This document shows, in pieces, positions 1 to 12,216 of a DNA stretch of 64,000 nt. Both the position numbers and the translations under genes were made by a program. Origin of the DNA: Hygrocybe punicea (taxonomy: Eukaryota; Basidiomycota; Agaricomycetes; Agaricales; Hygrophoraceae); the NCBI GenBank assembly GCA_963556145.1, contig OY744463.1, forward strand, positions 6,944,001 to 7,008,000. The letters are read 5' to 3'. How positions within the stretch are numbered: the first letter of the stretch is position 1; each line of letters starts with the position of its first letter. The notes under the pieces are model-generated. The model saw nothing but the letters and a program-made list of their open reading frames with translations. It did not search any database and was not told where the DNA came from.

Positions 1-1777
1 CTGGACTGTTTGCGGCCCTTCTGGCAGATCAACACCAACATGTTGTTACGGATCACTTCTGCAGCGGGCTCCAGCAACAATCAACTTAACTGGGGGGTGG
101 TTTCCAGAGGAGAGAAGAGCAGTTTTCATTGTTGCTTACTACTAAGACAACACTGCTAAGAGGGGGGGTTCATGGTACAATGTCATTGCGAACCGTGGGG
201 GTTACCCAAGATAAGGGGGTCTGCCCCAAGAACCAGACTAAACGTAAAGAAAGGAAAAGAAGAAAAAGTCCGAACCAACAACAAGAACAGTATATATAGT
301 GACTGGTCTTGAGGGGAGGTAAATAGAAATGCAACCATGAAGCCACAACATGTCCAACTCTACCATGTGTTCACCATGAGGCGTACATGAGGCGTCCTCA
401 TGTCGATGTTCTCGCGATCCAACTGGAGGCCCAGGTGTCATTGAGGAATAGAGGGGGTCCGAATGACTCGGATGATTTGTCATCAGATCATGTGACATGC
501 AGAATTGCCAATTCAGGGACTATACTTGCTGTAACAGGCAAGTGCACAGTCTGGCAAGTGCATTGCACAGTCAGGTCGAAGATGGGTATCGTCCAGTGTG
601 GGGTTGGTGATGAGAGTGTCTTGAGGTAGCATGGATATAGCGGCAAGGTTGGTATGAAAGAAAATGAAGGAATGTATGGAGGAAAAAACCAACTAGGACA
701 GTGGGCTAGTCGAGGTCAGACATGTGAACAGCATAAGCTGTACTGGATGACGATGTCTGTGTCGATGACGTATCGAGGAGCAATGTCTTGTCCTGTCTGT
801 GGAACAATGTGGTCCACCTGATGTCGGTATTCGTCCAAGAAAGGGTATTGTTGTCAACAAGTGTGGGAGATATCAAGGTTATAGATGGAAAAGGTTAAAT
901 GAATGTGGGTCCAGGTTTCGAGTCATGGCACGAGTGACAAGCTGTGGGAATAAGATGTCGGGTACTGCAATGAAGCGATGTCGTGTGATAGGGGTTGGTT
1001 CACTGTTTGGGAAGTCGTATGGTCTGTGGTCGAAGTCCAAAAGAATGTGCTTTGGCGATGGTCGGATTAGAGAGAACAGTGAAATGTCCTGTGATCGAGG
1101 ATTGTTCAGGGCATGCATGCAGGTGAGGAATGTCGTCGGATCGTCAGGGAGGATAATGGTAGGCACAGGGTATGAATATGGAAACCAAATATCCAAGATT
1201 GGCAATTGTCAATTACGTGGTGAGATATTGTTGAGATGGAAGTCAGAAGTATCAATGGCAGAAGGGTTTCAGTGCCGATGCCAAAGATAGATCATAACAA
1301 AGTAGAAACCGATCAGGAAGGTGATGGCAATGCTGCCAATAACAATAACGGTAATGAGCTGTGTCGGGAGTATAGCCATTGTGTATCGGTTTGTCGTGGG
1401 ATGAAGTCAACAATATGTCAGGGCAAGGGAAAAGACAATAGCGATGATGTCCGTCAGCAAGGAGACTATTCGGGTACAGCAAGGTAACGTGGGGATGTGT
1501 CCATGGTCGGTCTGGATTGTTCTAGAAGAAAGGAAGAAAAGAGAACAAGAATAAGAAAATACAAGGATGTCCGAAAGAAGAAACAATGACATTGAAAAGA
1601 AGACAAAGGACAAAAATAAATGAAAAAGGAAGGTGTGCAGTGTAGAATTGTCATGGTGGGTATCGGAATGGGCATTGGGGTTGGAAGCGGAGTTGGAAAC
1701 GTAACACATGTCATCTCCCTCAACAAAGGCATCCACACCCGCATTGCACAATGCCAGGATCTCCTCCTTACCAACGC
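1..1777 (-). repeat. Repeat R, copy 1 (runs off the left edge)
   Basis: Read on the minus strand this stretch matches 62939-64000, and its inner part matches about 52830-53135, so the window is bracketed by an inverted pair of the same repeat. The second copy is split by a gypsy insertion; this one is not. Between copies the sequence is clearly homologous with scattered substitutions. A run TATATATA lies at 291-298. At 59-73 the minus strand reads TGGAGCCCGCTGCAG, which resembles the gypsy primer-binding site at 62122-62141 (TGGAGCCCACCGCG), so R could be the long terminal part of an LTR element; that is inference. Short open frames (for example 879-1205 minus) are not kept intact in the other copy. 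I recognise no protein here. Confidence 0.7.
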
Positions 1778-1937
1778 TGCAGCAGGTGCTGCGAGCCCCT
1801 AGGACCCCGAGGACCCTTAGATAGTGTTTCCTTTCCTGTTTGTAGCTTAGTCATCATCCAGGGTTTTCCTTGCTTTCCCCTCCCTGCTGTGACTCCCCCT
1901 GAGTCTTCCCCTGAGAGGCCTGGAGATTCCCTCTCCA
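1778..1937 (+). mobile_element. Small LTR, family C (160 bp), with primer-binding site; rest of element missing
   Basis: Begins TGCAGCAGG and ends CTCTCCA. It is closely similar to the solo LTR at 26869-27030. Three bases downstream, at 1941, stands TGGTGATGAGAGTG, the same primer-binding site seen in the family A and B elements. No matching 3' LTR follows before the host gene at 2465, so this is a 5' LTR plus a short stretch of internal sequence. Confidence 0.75.
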
Positions 1938-2464
1938 ATGTGGTGATGAGAGTGATTCGAGCCACGTGACCGTAGGAGAGGAGTCGAAAAAATGAAGTTG
2001 AAGTGGACAAATACCAAACGCTCACTGAAGATGTGAATGGGATGGTGGGTGGGTCGTAAAAACTTTGGCCGAGTTACACGACCGTGGAGGAGGGACGGAA
2101 TGGAAGGAGGGAGGAAAAACGAGGCAAGGAAAAAAGGTCGTCGACGCGGTTATTGTAATACGTGTCGCCTTGTGATCAAATCACCTGATTACAGAATTAA
2201 TCACGCTCGCGTACAAAGCCCGAGCTCTATCTGTCATCGCAAGCTCCATCAGCGTCAAGCCGCCAACTAGACAGTCAGCCTGACGTGACTGTCGTGACTT
2301 GACTACAGCGACCCGGGGTTGGTCTGACTTGTACAACACTGGGCGGGAGGGCCGAAAGGACAATCGACACGCGGTATCAGCGTTTCATAAATAACGGTGA
2401 CTCGAGCAACTTTTCACTCGCTCAGGCTACTGCTTTCAGAATTCACTTCAGCTCTCTGTCTGCC
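1938..2464. other. Truncated LTR-element leader and upstream region of the F-box gene
   Basis: The first ~100 bases follow the primer-binding site of the family C LTR. The rest is unique-looking sequence before the ATG at 2465. An AT-rich stretch near 2385-2395 (CATAAATAACGG) lies about 75 bases before the start codon. I see no other gene. Confidence 0.45.
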
Positions 2465-3980
2465 ATGGAACTAAATCCCCCAAATCTCATCCATGATGTC
2501 TGGGTGCAGATTTTGTCTCTCTGTAATATCGCCGATGTTCTTGCAATCAGCGAGGTCAGTCTCCTGACATTATCCGATGCCATATTAATGAACTATCTGC
2601 TAGACCTGTAGATACCTGCATGCGCTTGCTTTTGATAAACATGTCTGGTTGGCCCTACTCCGTGATCTCGAGGCCCGTCTATTCCTTGACCAATTACCCC
2701 GACGGCCTCTCCACGAACTGTCATCCACGGAGCTAGTTGAGTTGGCCAAGCGAATCGTGCATGGTCCACGCACATGGTCCCCGGCGCACACTACTCAAGC
2801 CGTCATCGCCCGCCAGCATATCATGCACCTAAACACTGAACATTTTAACGACTTCAGTGAAGCTGGAATGCTTCCAGGTGGCCAATACCTCCTATTCAAG
2901 CGCTCTGACACCCTCGAGTGCTGGGATATAGCAGAAAGCAGGGTTATTTGGACACACAAAAGTCAGGTGATGTGTTTTGCTGCAGACATTGTCGATAATG
3001 GCCGGGCCGCTGTCATTGTGATGAAGGTGATCGGAAATCCTGACACGTGGGGTGTGGAGGTCGTGCAGCTGGACTTCCTTGCCGAGTCATCCTCTCACCT
3101 CCTAACGCTGCAGTCTGACTATGACGGAGAATTCTATCATTCTGTGAAGATCTGTGGCAACATTGTTGGCCTGTGCGACAACCATGTGATGCTCCTCATA
3201 AATTTGGGTACAGGGGAAGCAATCAAACTCGAGACACGACCTCGTAGTTCAGACAGATCACTCTCCGACGAGATGGCGAATATGGCTTTGGTGAATAACC
3301 ATGTCATTGTCGCCAGCATTAATGACGATACCGACGATCTCCAAATCAATATCTTGTCGGAGAAGTCTTTGGCCGCGTTCTGGTCTCCTGCTGTTCTCCA
3401 GGAGCAGCCAACGGTCGCACTGACTAATATCCCGATGGTTCTCTCGGAGACCATCAAGCACCATACTCCATGTCCAGAGGACCTAGAGCTGTCGGCTCAC
3501 ATCTCCCCCCTGCGCGAAGACGTGTGCAAGATCTGGGTGGGTGTGTCAGGTCATATTAACGTTGGCGACGAGGATTGCCCCATGGATCGCGATTGGACTA
3601 CCACAATATGGAGCTATCATCTATCGTTGCCGCTACCAGGGAATACCAGCGCCGTGTCGCAACTGCAGCTGCTGCTGTCAGTGGCCATGAATCGCGAAAT
3701 GCACTTTTTGTCGAGATTCTCGTACTCAGGTCACACGGAGGTGCTCCACAGCAACCGAAATGATCCCAGGGACCTTCGTCACTATCAGTGGATTTTAACG
3801 CCTGCGGAACGCCAGTCTGTGAATACCTGGGACGCAGGCGTTGATCCCCCGGTATTGAAAGAGTGGGATTGGCAGAGCAGAGGGCTCGATGGTATTGGAA
3901 AGGCCGTGCAGGTGTCGGCGTATAGTGGGGCATTGACATCTCTGAAGGGCTCTTCGATTCTGGTGTCTTACTACGAGTGA
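2465..3980 (+). CDS. F-box domain protein
   Basis: Two-exon gene: exon 1 2465-2554 (30 codons), intron 2555-2603 (49 bp, GTCAGT donor, CTAG acceptor), exon 2 2604-3980. The spliced product is 488 residues. Residues ~3-52 form a typical F-box: PPNLIHDVWVQILSL, then ISETCRYLHALAF across the splice and a closing HVWLALLRDLE. The F-box is the part that would bind Skp1 in an SCF ubiquitin ligase; the remaining ~430 residues would choose the substrate and look beta-rich (ECWDI, short Trp-containing blades), as in the large Agaricomycete F-box families. The intact frame and in-phase splice support a functional gene. An ATG-less reading that begins inside exon 2 would lose the first half of the F-box, so I prefer the ATG at 2465. 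Substrate and pathway cannot be inferred. Confidence 0.88.
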
Positions 3981-5318
3981 ATATCAGATTACCGTTGGCG
4001 GCACAAATACTACATATGTAATTATCTAACTATCAGCGAAGTTCAGTCAGTACATGAGCTGGGCCAGAGGCCTCCCATGGGATTAATCATCCTCGAATAA
4101 GTACAGCGGCAAAGCCGTCTGCATAACGAATGGGTAATTCTTTGATAACACGAATGTTTTGCGAGTGATGAGTGCACGATATTGATGCTAGTACTACAAA
4201 GAGAATATAGCAAATTTTCCCAAATGAGATACCATCTTATTGCGCAGCCGTGGCGATGGCAGAGGAGAGACGGGCCCGGGGGAGGAAAAGCTTCAGTAGC
4301 AAAAAAATTACCTTGGTGGTGGAGAGCAAACCAGCCGCTGAGTGCTGCCAGTGAGCACTAGGCGCTCTTCCTTACTGTAACTATGGCAAAAGCATGGCAG
4401 CCTCATGGCATCAACGTTCAAGCTTTCAAGTTCAACAGACAGTGGAATGTCGTCCAATTCCAAGGCCGAGTCTGCAGCACTTGACCTAATCGGCAAATTC
4501 TTACATCTCACAGCAATGTAGTCGTCGACCAGTTGTCGAACATCTTACGGAACTTAGAGTCTAGATTGTATGTAAATTCCTCTCGTTGGGATCGTGTATG
4601 TCTGAATAGGATGCAGCGTAGATGTTAACCGCGCAATCTCAGAAGTAGTCACCGTTCACTTAACATGATCGCTTGGGTTTACTAAATATTAGAAGAGCAA
4701 CGACGCTAGGATTGTTGTCGGCCGGTCGAAGTGATCTCTGGTCCATACAGAAACTTCCTTCCCCATGCTAGTGCGCGATGATCTAAATCACGAAACCTCA
4801 GGAAAATGCTTTCAATTTGTTGGTTCCACTTTGTCTTGAGAAGTGAGTGGAAGTGTCGATGTGATATTCTGGCAGCGGCAGAGGGCGCCGATACGGACGC
4901 CGAACCTTCGAGCAAACGCACCGACAACAGGAGTAGGCTATCAAGATACCATTAGTACCACTTATTGGATTCCGGGCGATAGAGACAAACTCTTTCCGGT
5001 GTTTCTCGGTCCTGTGGGTTGAAAACGGCATACCAGCGTCAGGTTCACTGCTCTCTAGCAGGCAATGAGGGAATGTCACCTAGTCTGAATCGAATTAGAA
5101 AACCCGTAGTAGATCTATGATATGTCATGGTCAACCGAGGCTGCTTGAAACACCTCCGTAAAACGCACACCCCCGGCAACCAATGCACCCGAAAATGGCC
5201 CCACAAGGAAAGACATGGCCTCCAGCAGCTTCAACGAGAAAGAGGATGGATGAACGTTGAACGTTGAACGTAGAACGTTGGTGGTGAACGCCCAGATTAC
5301 TAATCACCATAGACCATC
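3981..5318. other. Intergenic region, no gene seen
   Basis: 1.3 kb between two plus-strand genes. Small open frames occur on the minus strand (4308-4511, 4706-5079) but have no recognisable domain, splice sites or composition bias. A short tandem array of TGAACGT-like units sits at 5251-5281, just before the Nudix start codon. Confidence 0.5.
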
Positions 5319-6702
5319 ATGTCTGCAGCTCCCTTAAAATCGCACACTTGCTCTTTCTTAGATCTTGTTAATGACTGCGACAATGTTTGCCTTGATCGCC
5401 AGCCTGAATCTTCAAACCTTGTTGATTCCAATTTCGATTCCGAATACCTCATCCCGTGGTACCTCACTCGTTCGTGTGGAAACGCAATTGGCCTCCTCAG
5501 ACCGGTCATAGTAAACCAACTGCGCAAGGAAAACGAATTTAGGCGAGAATGCGATTTGCCCGAGGTATGGGATATCGAGCAACACAACGATGCAGCTTCC
5601 AGGCCATCTCGGATAACATTTCAATTATGGGTCGATACAGCGTCTGAACGTACAGCTGTGATGAAAGAACTTTGCGAGCGCTGGCGAGATATAGGCTTAT
5701 TCGAGAATGTATGTGGACCGAAAAAATGGAGAGGCGAGATGTACGCAGTGTATTCTAACCCTTTCGGAGTGCATGATCATCCCTCTGGTACAATCGATGG
5801 ACTGGAACTTAATTATGCGTTCGAGATGGAGCGATCGGCATGCGCTCTTTTTGGAGTGGTTACATACGGCGTGCATATGACCATTTTCCAAGAATTCATA
5901 GACGTAGACTCGGGCGGGAGAAACGCACGGATCTGGGTGCCGAGACGGGCAAGAACGAAGCAGACGTGCGAGTTTCCTCTTTCTTTCCTGATACCCAAAT
6001 CAATCTTGTTTACTCGCATGCGGAATAGCTGGCCAGGATATCTCGACAACAGTGTGGCAGGAGGCATTTCCAGCGGCATGGGCGTATTCGAGTCCCTTGT
6101 AAAGGAGGCGAAGGAAGAGGCCAGTATCGAGGAAACCATCATCCGCACGCATGCCAGAGCTGTCGGTGCTGTGAGCTATTTTTTTCGGTGGGCCATCCCT
6201 CTAGGCCCCTCGTTTAAAGCTCAATGTCACTGTCTCAGGACGCCGGCAGGATGGTTGCAGCCGGAGATCGAGTATGTGGTGTTCATCCCCCCTACGTGGT
6301 CTGCCTTTAGTCATAACTTGCACAGATATGTTTTTGACCTGATGATTCCGGGTGGGGCAAACCCCACTCCTTTCCAACCGAAACCTCTCGACGGCGAAGT
6401 GGAATCTTTTGAGGTGTGTCTGAATTTTTTTGCATTCACCGCTTTACAAACTAGTTTGCCCCAGCTCCTCCCCCTCAACCACGTCATTGCCAAGATGCGT
6501 GAGAGGTCCTTCAAGAGCAATTGTGCCTTGGGCGAGTTTATCCAAGTTTTCATGCTTATGTTACAATGGAAACTAATTTAATAACTGCACAGTTTTGATT
6601 GATTTTCTAATCCGCCATGGACACCTCACCGCCGAAAGTGACCCCGATTTTATGGCTATTGTCACGCGGTTACATGGCCAATTTGATTTTAAGATGTGGT
6701 AG
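5319..6702 (+). CDS. Nudix hydrolase with DUF4743 N-terminal domain (Tnr3-C / NUDT20-24 type)
   Basis: Spliced from six exons: 5319-5965, 6029-6187, 6239-6271, 6326-6413, 6465-6531, 6593-6702, giving 367 residues. The N-terminal half has the family signatures IGLLRP, MKELCERWRD, GLFENVCGPKKW and FEMERSACALFGVVTYGVH, then RIWVPRRARTKQT. After the first intron comes WPGYLDN and the Nudix box region (~228-249) with KEAKEEASI in place of the REUXEE core, then RTPAGWLQPEIEYVFDL. This family is the domain found at the C-terminus of fission yeast Tnr3 and in plant NUDT20/24; members act on oxidised or damaged thiamine diphosphate or other nucleotide-like diphosphates. Four introns are GT-AG; the fifth (6532-6592) uses a GC donor (GCGAGT). 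The C-terminus (DFLIRHGHLTAE) and the stop at 6700-6702 come only after that intron is removed. The gene appears intact. Confidence 0.9.
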
Positions 6703-7039
6703 ATTATTGTCTCCTGAAGGGCTGTCAATTAGCAAATGACATTTTACAAAACATGACCAAAACATGCATCACTCTGGGTGCCACAGCATCTCACAGTCAG
6801 GTTGTCAACATCAGCAAATTGACAATATGTCTGTAGGGTCTGGGGGGGTCTGGCCCAGACCATCCCAGACCGGAGAATCTCCCAGACCCTGATGTTAGAT
6901 TCACAATTCGTCAGACCACCACCAGACAGTGCTGTCTGGACCAGACCATCTCCAGACCAATCTCAGACCACGCAGAACAGAAGAAAAACAATAAATTCAT
7001 TGCAAATCAATTCTGTGCTTCTAAATTATGGGCGCCCCA
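6703..7039. repeat. Intergenic region with GGTCTGG/CCAGACC repeats
   Basis: From about 6836 to 6973 the sequence is a dense mix of GGTCTGG and its complement CCAGACC, resembling the subterminal repeats of the hAT-like elements elsewhere in the window. A fragment of the same type occurs at 15755-15775. I could not find matching terminal repeats or a TSD, so the element is not delimited. Confidence 0.4.
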
Positions 7040-7448
7040 GTTGTTCCTTGGGGTGCGATTGGAGACGCAACACCTACCAAGCATGTAGAAACATCCGCTG
7101 AAGAAGAGAAGTACCCATGCGGCTAATGTGGGCCGGATGGCCAATGGTAGCAGAGCCCCCAGGGACAGCATTGATGCAGGTTCTGGCGAGGAAGAAGTCA
7201 AGATCAAAGATGAATGCGAGCAGGGCTACAACTGCTGCAAATCCAGATATACAGGTGCTGAAGCAGGTCATAGCCATCTCTGACATGGGCCAAAAGACTG
7301 AAGACGGCGGATCCCGCAGCAAGGATAAGGGCAACAACATGAAGAAAGTTAGCCATTTGACGACGACCTGAGGTATTTTGACGGGTAATCTGTTCCCAAC
7401 AAGGCTGTTGATATCTGGTTGTATGTTTTTAAGTATATAAGCGCTCAT
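7040..7448 (-). pseudogene. PalI/Rim9 (SUR7-like) membrane protein fragment
   Basis: Two minus-strand frames together read like the membrane core of a PalI/Rim9 family protein: VVKWLTFFMLLPLSLL, then EMAMTCFSTCISGFAAVV and ALLAFIFDLDFFLARTCIN, then INAVPGGSATIG, and in the next frame LAAWVLLFFSGCFYMLGRCC. In the family these are the second to fourth transmembrane segments of a pH-signalling component of the plasma membrane. Here they lie in two frames (break near 7130-7150), and no convincing first exon is seen before the transposon at 7728. I call it a fragment or pseudogene. A single base error could also explain the frame break. Confidence 0.5.
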
Positions 7449-7727
7449 ACATATTGATCAACTTCACCCAATTCATATCCGTAATGTTTGTCTGTCGCAT
7501 TCGGTGCCTGGCATTTCAGCTTGGGTGTCATTCCATGTGTTCATGTCGACATGGGCATGATGTGCATCAGTAACATATGCAAAAAAGTCGTACCTTTACC
7601 ATCACTACATCCACAGCCAGTCTCCGCATTGCCATTGTCTGCAGTCAGATGCCGTGGATCCTTTTTGCTGTGGGCATTGTGGTATGGATGTTGAGCCGTA
7701 GTTAGTCAGTAAATGGGGGGAGAAGAG
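7449..7727. other. Spacer before the nested transposon stack
   Basis: No convincing gene. It could hold decayed upstream exons of the PalI-like fragment. Its last eight bases, GAGAAGAG (7720-7727), are the target-site duplication of the element that follows. Confidence 0.4.
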
Positions 7728-8153
7728 TAGTGATGCCGAAGTTCAGTTCGGAACCGAACCGAACCCGGTTTGAACTGTGAACCGAACTGGAAGTTCAGTT
7801 CTGGTTCGGTTTGTGGTTCTAGCACTGACATGCAGTTCAAACCGCATTCAAACGCGGTTCAAACCGTGAACCATAATGTATAGTTACCTACGTAGATACT
7901 CATTTAGATACTTAATTTTTCACATTTTTTTCTATGCAGTCATGTGAACTTAGGTCATGTGACCTTAAACATACTCGCGCAACACCCCAATTTCGACTCA
8001 ACACTAACGTTACTCAACAACCATGGTAAGTAACGGCTTCATACTATATTTTACTGACATTTTCTTACATAGAACAGCCCCCCATGGCCCACCTTGACCG
8101 CATAAGGAAGGCACCCATGGTCAACTCCACCCAACAACCTCCCTCACATTCCA

Positions 8154-8444
8154 ATGCGAGTCGGAGTGAATCGATGGCAGCAGCGGCAGCAGCAGCAATG
8201 GCAGTGGCAACACCACCAATGCCACCACCCTGATGACAGCCAAATGGCCCCAAACGACAGCAACAGCAACAGCAGCAGCAGCAGCAGCAACAGCAACGCC
8301 GGCAGCAGCAGAGCAACACCGGTGGCAGCAGCCACCTGCCACGTCAAACACGGATGATCGTGACCATTGTCGCCTCCACCACCACTTACAACACCAACAC
8401 CAACATGACGACGACGACGACGACGACGACAATGATGATGGGGA
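8154..8444. repeat. Trinucleotide-rich low-complexity block (CAG, GAC, ACC units)
   Basis: Long near-runs of CAG/GCAGCAA and then GACGACGAC. All six frames stay partly open here only because of the repeat, giving poly-Ser, poly-Ala, poly-Cys or poly-Leu readings. It belongs to the interior of H1 and has counterparts in the H4 and H7 elements. Confidence 0.7.
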
Positions 8445-9548
8445 GTTGAAGGCTGGGAGGGTGGTGCGCCCACCTACCGGCCCAGGTACATCCCCCAAAT
8501 CCAGTCCCAATGACATCGGCTAACGAGGGGAATGGATGAGGCGATGATGAAGACCCACCTCATGAACATGCCCTAGCCACATCAATTGACGTGCGGATGC
8601 CCATAGGAAGTCCCCAGCCCCATCCAACCTCGTGAAAACACATGAAGTGCTGGAGAGGTACGGAGGTACCCTCCAAGGGCTAGCTGGAGAGTCTCGCTGA
8701 GGAGCTGGCGAGGAAGGCTTGATTGGGAACTACTACCAAACAGGGAACTATCTACAACGAACCGTGGGAACATCATCACGTGACTAGGCACCCGCTACCA
8801 CTCCAAGTGCCCCCCTTCCTCATAGCGACACCCTCGTCACTATCAAAGACCTGAAAAGAGAAAAAAAGAAAGAGGAAGGAAAGAGGGAAACGGACTGAAA
8901 AAAGAACTAGTCTACTCCACTGGGGTCTAGCAAAGGAGGTCCAAGACTGGGATGGAAGGAAATGGGAGCTTGTCCAGAGAAAGATGGGAAAGAAACAGAA
9001 GGATGGGAAAAGGTAGGAGAAACATCGTGGACGCGAGCCAGAAGTTTTGATGAGTTTCGCGTAGAGATAGTGGGAAGATGGCGGGGTTGTACTCAGTATG
9101 GGGAGTTGTCGAAGTGCGTTGGGTATGGTTGACGATGAGGTGGGAGTCTATGTACGGGGTATCTTGGAGAAAGGTTTTGAGGGTGGACACGGTGGTGATG
9201 GTAGCGAAGTGTGGACCATGGATTTTGTGCTCAGGGGTAGGTGAGGGTAGGGATGCTCTTTGGTCGCCAAATAGGGACGTGGGTGGGGTGGGTGTCGCGC
9301 CAGGTATGGTTTTGACAGGGAATGTTGAACGCAAGGACGGCATGGGTTTTTGGGGTAGGGATATTGTCGTGGTATGCTGATGGAGGTGTTTCCATGGGCT
9401 CCGTTTGCGTAGATGCGTCGGCGTATCATTTTGTGGCCATAGGTGGGTCTGGTGTGTCCCTGGTATGTGCCTCCTCCGTGCTCATGGGTTGTTGCTTTTT
9501 CTCATCTTGCCCTTTGATGTTTCACCTCACAGCACCATCCCTCTCGTT

Positions 9549-10460
9549 TCAGTTCTCTCCTGCGAGGATCTCTGCGATTTGGGATGGCAGAGGCCATGCT
9601 TGGCCGTTGTAGTGTGTTTGGTGGTTGTTGGAAGTGTGGTATGGTGTGGGGGCGAGACGCTCGCGTTGGGGGTTTGGTTTTGGGTCAGGGTAGGCGGGGA
9701 TGGTGGGTCGAGATGGTGTAGGTGTGGGACGTTCACGTTGGGAGGTGGCGTGGATGGGGATGGCTGTGGCGTGTTCAGCCCAGTCGAGACGCATAGGTGG
9801 TAGCATGGGTGTGGGCAAATTTGCTGGGCTGGTGCTAGACACGTGGGGAGGGCCGTGGATGGCCTCTCGTCGGCCTGCCTCGTCGTCTCTGTGCCTTTTC
9901 GCTATCTCCTGCACCTTGTTCGTTGTTGTCTTCCCTGGTACGTCATTTGCTATATTTGCCTTGGCCATTTTCTCCTCCTCGAACCTTGCGTATGCGTGGG
10001 TGTTTGTTTCGACGTTGTTGGGCTTTGGCGTTCGCACTTGCGGTGTCTGGACAGCGGCGTTGTGACTTGCCGTGAATTTGGGCGAGTGTGGGCCTGTGGG
10101 GCAGGCGGCTGGGGCCAGAATGGGGCCTGGGGCACAAACGGATGCGTTTTGCTGTGCAAGTGGATGGGTCTGGTTGGGTGGTGGGACGTGGAAGGTGGCA
10201 GTTGGGTTTGGGGTGCGTTCTGACGTGTTTTGCAGTGAGGGTGGTGGGTCTGCTGGCATGGGCATTGGGATGGAGCTTGGGACGTGCTCGGGCATGTTTT
10301 CCAGCAGGGATGAGGCCATTTGGGTGGGCAATAATGACGTGGCATGCTTGGGCGCGAACATTGACATTTTTGGTGAAGGTGGGCGCACTGTGGTGTGCTG
10401 GGGTGTGCTTTCGCGTGTGGATGGGGCCGTTTGACTTGATGCAGAGGTGCTGGTGGACGG
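9549..10460 (-). pseudogene. C-terminal part of a family A gag-like protein
   Basis: Minus-strand frame of about 300 codons sharing recognisable blocks with the gag-like ORF at 40223-42364: HATSLLPTQM, TAPSTRE..PQHTT, TASH(D/N)A. It is cut at its N-terminal side by the family B element at 10461. Removing that element and one copy of its ACGG duplication joins this frame to the one on the other side (VATQQQP then STSTSASSQTAP), so the break is the insertion itself. Very rich in Pro, Thr, Ser and Ala; no zinc knuckle. Confidence 0.6.
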
Positions 10461-12216
10461 TGTAGTAGTTGTGCCTGGCCCATCACGTGACCTGAGTCCC
10501 ACGGTTGGTTCCCTTATCTAGCAGTTGCCTGTAGTAGATAGATCTCGATCCCATCCACCTTTGACCATTCTGTGCGATTCCGATCCCGAGAGGTCCCTCT
10601 GGACCACTCCATCGTGGTGATGAGAGTGCGATTCAAGCCACGCCCCCGGAGACCACAACATTCCACTCGCACAGACCCTTTTTGACTACAGCAACAGAGA
10701 TTTTCGAGCACAGAGAACACCCCCGAGAGCCCACCCGCGCGATTCCACGCAGCACCCCAATGCAAAACCATATAAAAAACAGTCTCCAAAGGCCCAAGCG
10801 TTACGTCCGAATCGTTCTACATGCCCCGCAACTATCCTCACGACTTTTCGTATTCCCTCATATTTCCGCACAGCCACTTCGCGCGGCCACGTCACCAACC
10901 GCGCGCACTAGCAATTCGACCACCCACGCGTACCCACAGCACCCCACGCTCTTTAGAAAGTCCCCAAGAGGCTGCCGAGCTGGACGGCGTATCCAACAAC
11001 ACCGCCATGCCGCCAGACGCGCCCTCGACATCGTCGTCCCCGTTTTCGACCTACCATTTTTCATTCGGATGCCTGCAGGTTCACTACTGGATACACAGAT
11101 GCTCGAAACCCCCCGCGTCCGTACGGCAGCTCTACCCACCCCGTCACCACTTCCCTCGTCCTCACCCTCTCCGTTTCCACCCCCAACCATCCCTTACCGC
11201 GTCGCCCAACTGCCACGTCACCAAGTCGACTGGCACTCCTTGCCCACGCAGGGACCCACTTTCTTGACCCCATGGGCACGGCACAGCACGCCCACGTCAG
11301 ATCCCTCGCGCCTGAAGTATCAACGCGGCCCCAACGGCCCATACCCACGCGAACGACGCGTCCAATCCCACCCAACAAAACCCAACGATGGACCATCCAC
11401 GCGAGAACCCGCAAGCCCCACGCCGGCTCGTTTCACGGCCCCACACGCCCGTTTCCAGCACCATCGACCACCCCCGCGCATCCACAGGCCATCCCAAAGC
11501 GACCAACACACCCCAGCCCTCCATACCCCACCTCCACACACGCAACCCCACGTCCCACGCCCCTACACGTTCACGCACTACCGCGAGGACCCATCAGCGC
11601 GATACGGCCACCCACATCCGCATATCGAGCAACGCGAACCCATTCGCAACACCCCCATGGCCATGAACCTACCCACACGACGTACTACGACGACCGTACC
11701 CCAAACGGACGCCTTCACGGCCCCGCCCACGCATCGTATGGCGGCCCCACGTTCCCTTGTTGACTCACGCCCAATGACCCACCCACCAACTCCGTGCCAT
11801 CTCTTTCCACTTCCTTTTCCACGTTCCAAGACTGTTTCTTCATCTTTTTTACACCATGACCAACCGTTGTTAGATTCTTCTGGGGTAGACTAGTCCACAC
11901 CCACTTCTTTTCTTTATGTGCCCTGTGTTCCCTTCCTGTTCTCCCCTCTTCTTTCAGCCTCTTCAGTTCCCTCTAGTTTCTTTTTTCTTTTTTTCTGCCT
12001 TTTTGTTTTGCTTGTCTTTTGCTAGCGACGAGGGCATCGCTATGAGAGAGGGGGGCACTTGTAGTAGTTGTGCCTGGCCCATCACGTGACCTGAGTCCCA
12101 CGGTTGGTTCCCTTATCTAGCAGTTGCCTGTAGTAGATAGATCTCGATCCCATCCACCTTTGACCATTCCGTGCGATTCCGTCCCCGATCCTGAGAGGTC
12201 CCTCGGGACCACTCCA
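10461..12216 (+). mobile_element. Small-LTR element, family B (1.76 kb, non-coding or gag-less)
   Basis: LTRs 10461-10611 (151 bp) and 12060-12216 (157 bp) start TGTAGTAGTTG and end GGACCACTCCA, with a 4-bp TSD ACGG. The primer-binding site TGGTGATGAGAGTG begins three bases after the left LTR. Before the right LTR comes a hairpin (12023-12042) and a purine tract GAGAGAGGGGGGCACT. The 403-codon frame at 10682-11893 is Pro/His/Thr-rich and resembles no gag capsid; it may be chance. Size and structure fit a TRIM-like non-autonomous element. Confidence 0.82.

Noticed and set aside
8154..8300. CRISPR-like or other spaced repeat arrays
   Set aside because: Repeats are contiguous trinucleotides or subterminal transposon repeats without unique spacers, and the genome is eukaryotic.
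10682..11893. 403-codon plus-strand frame in the family B element as a protein gene
   Set aside because: Pro/His/Thr-rich low complexity with no capsid-like or other motif; overlaps several equally open frames.
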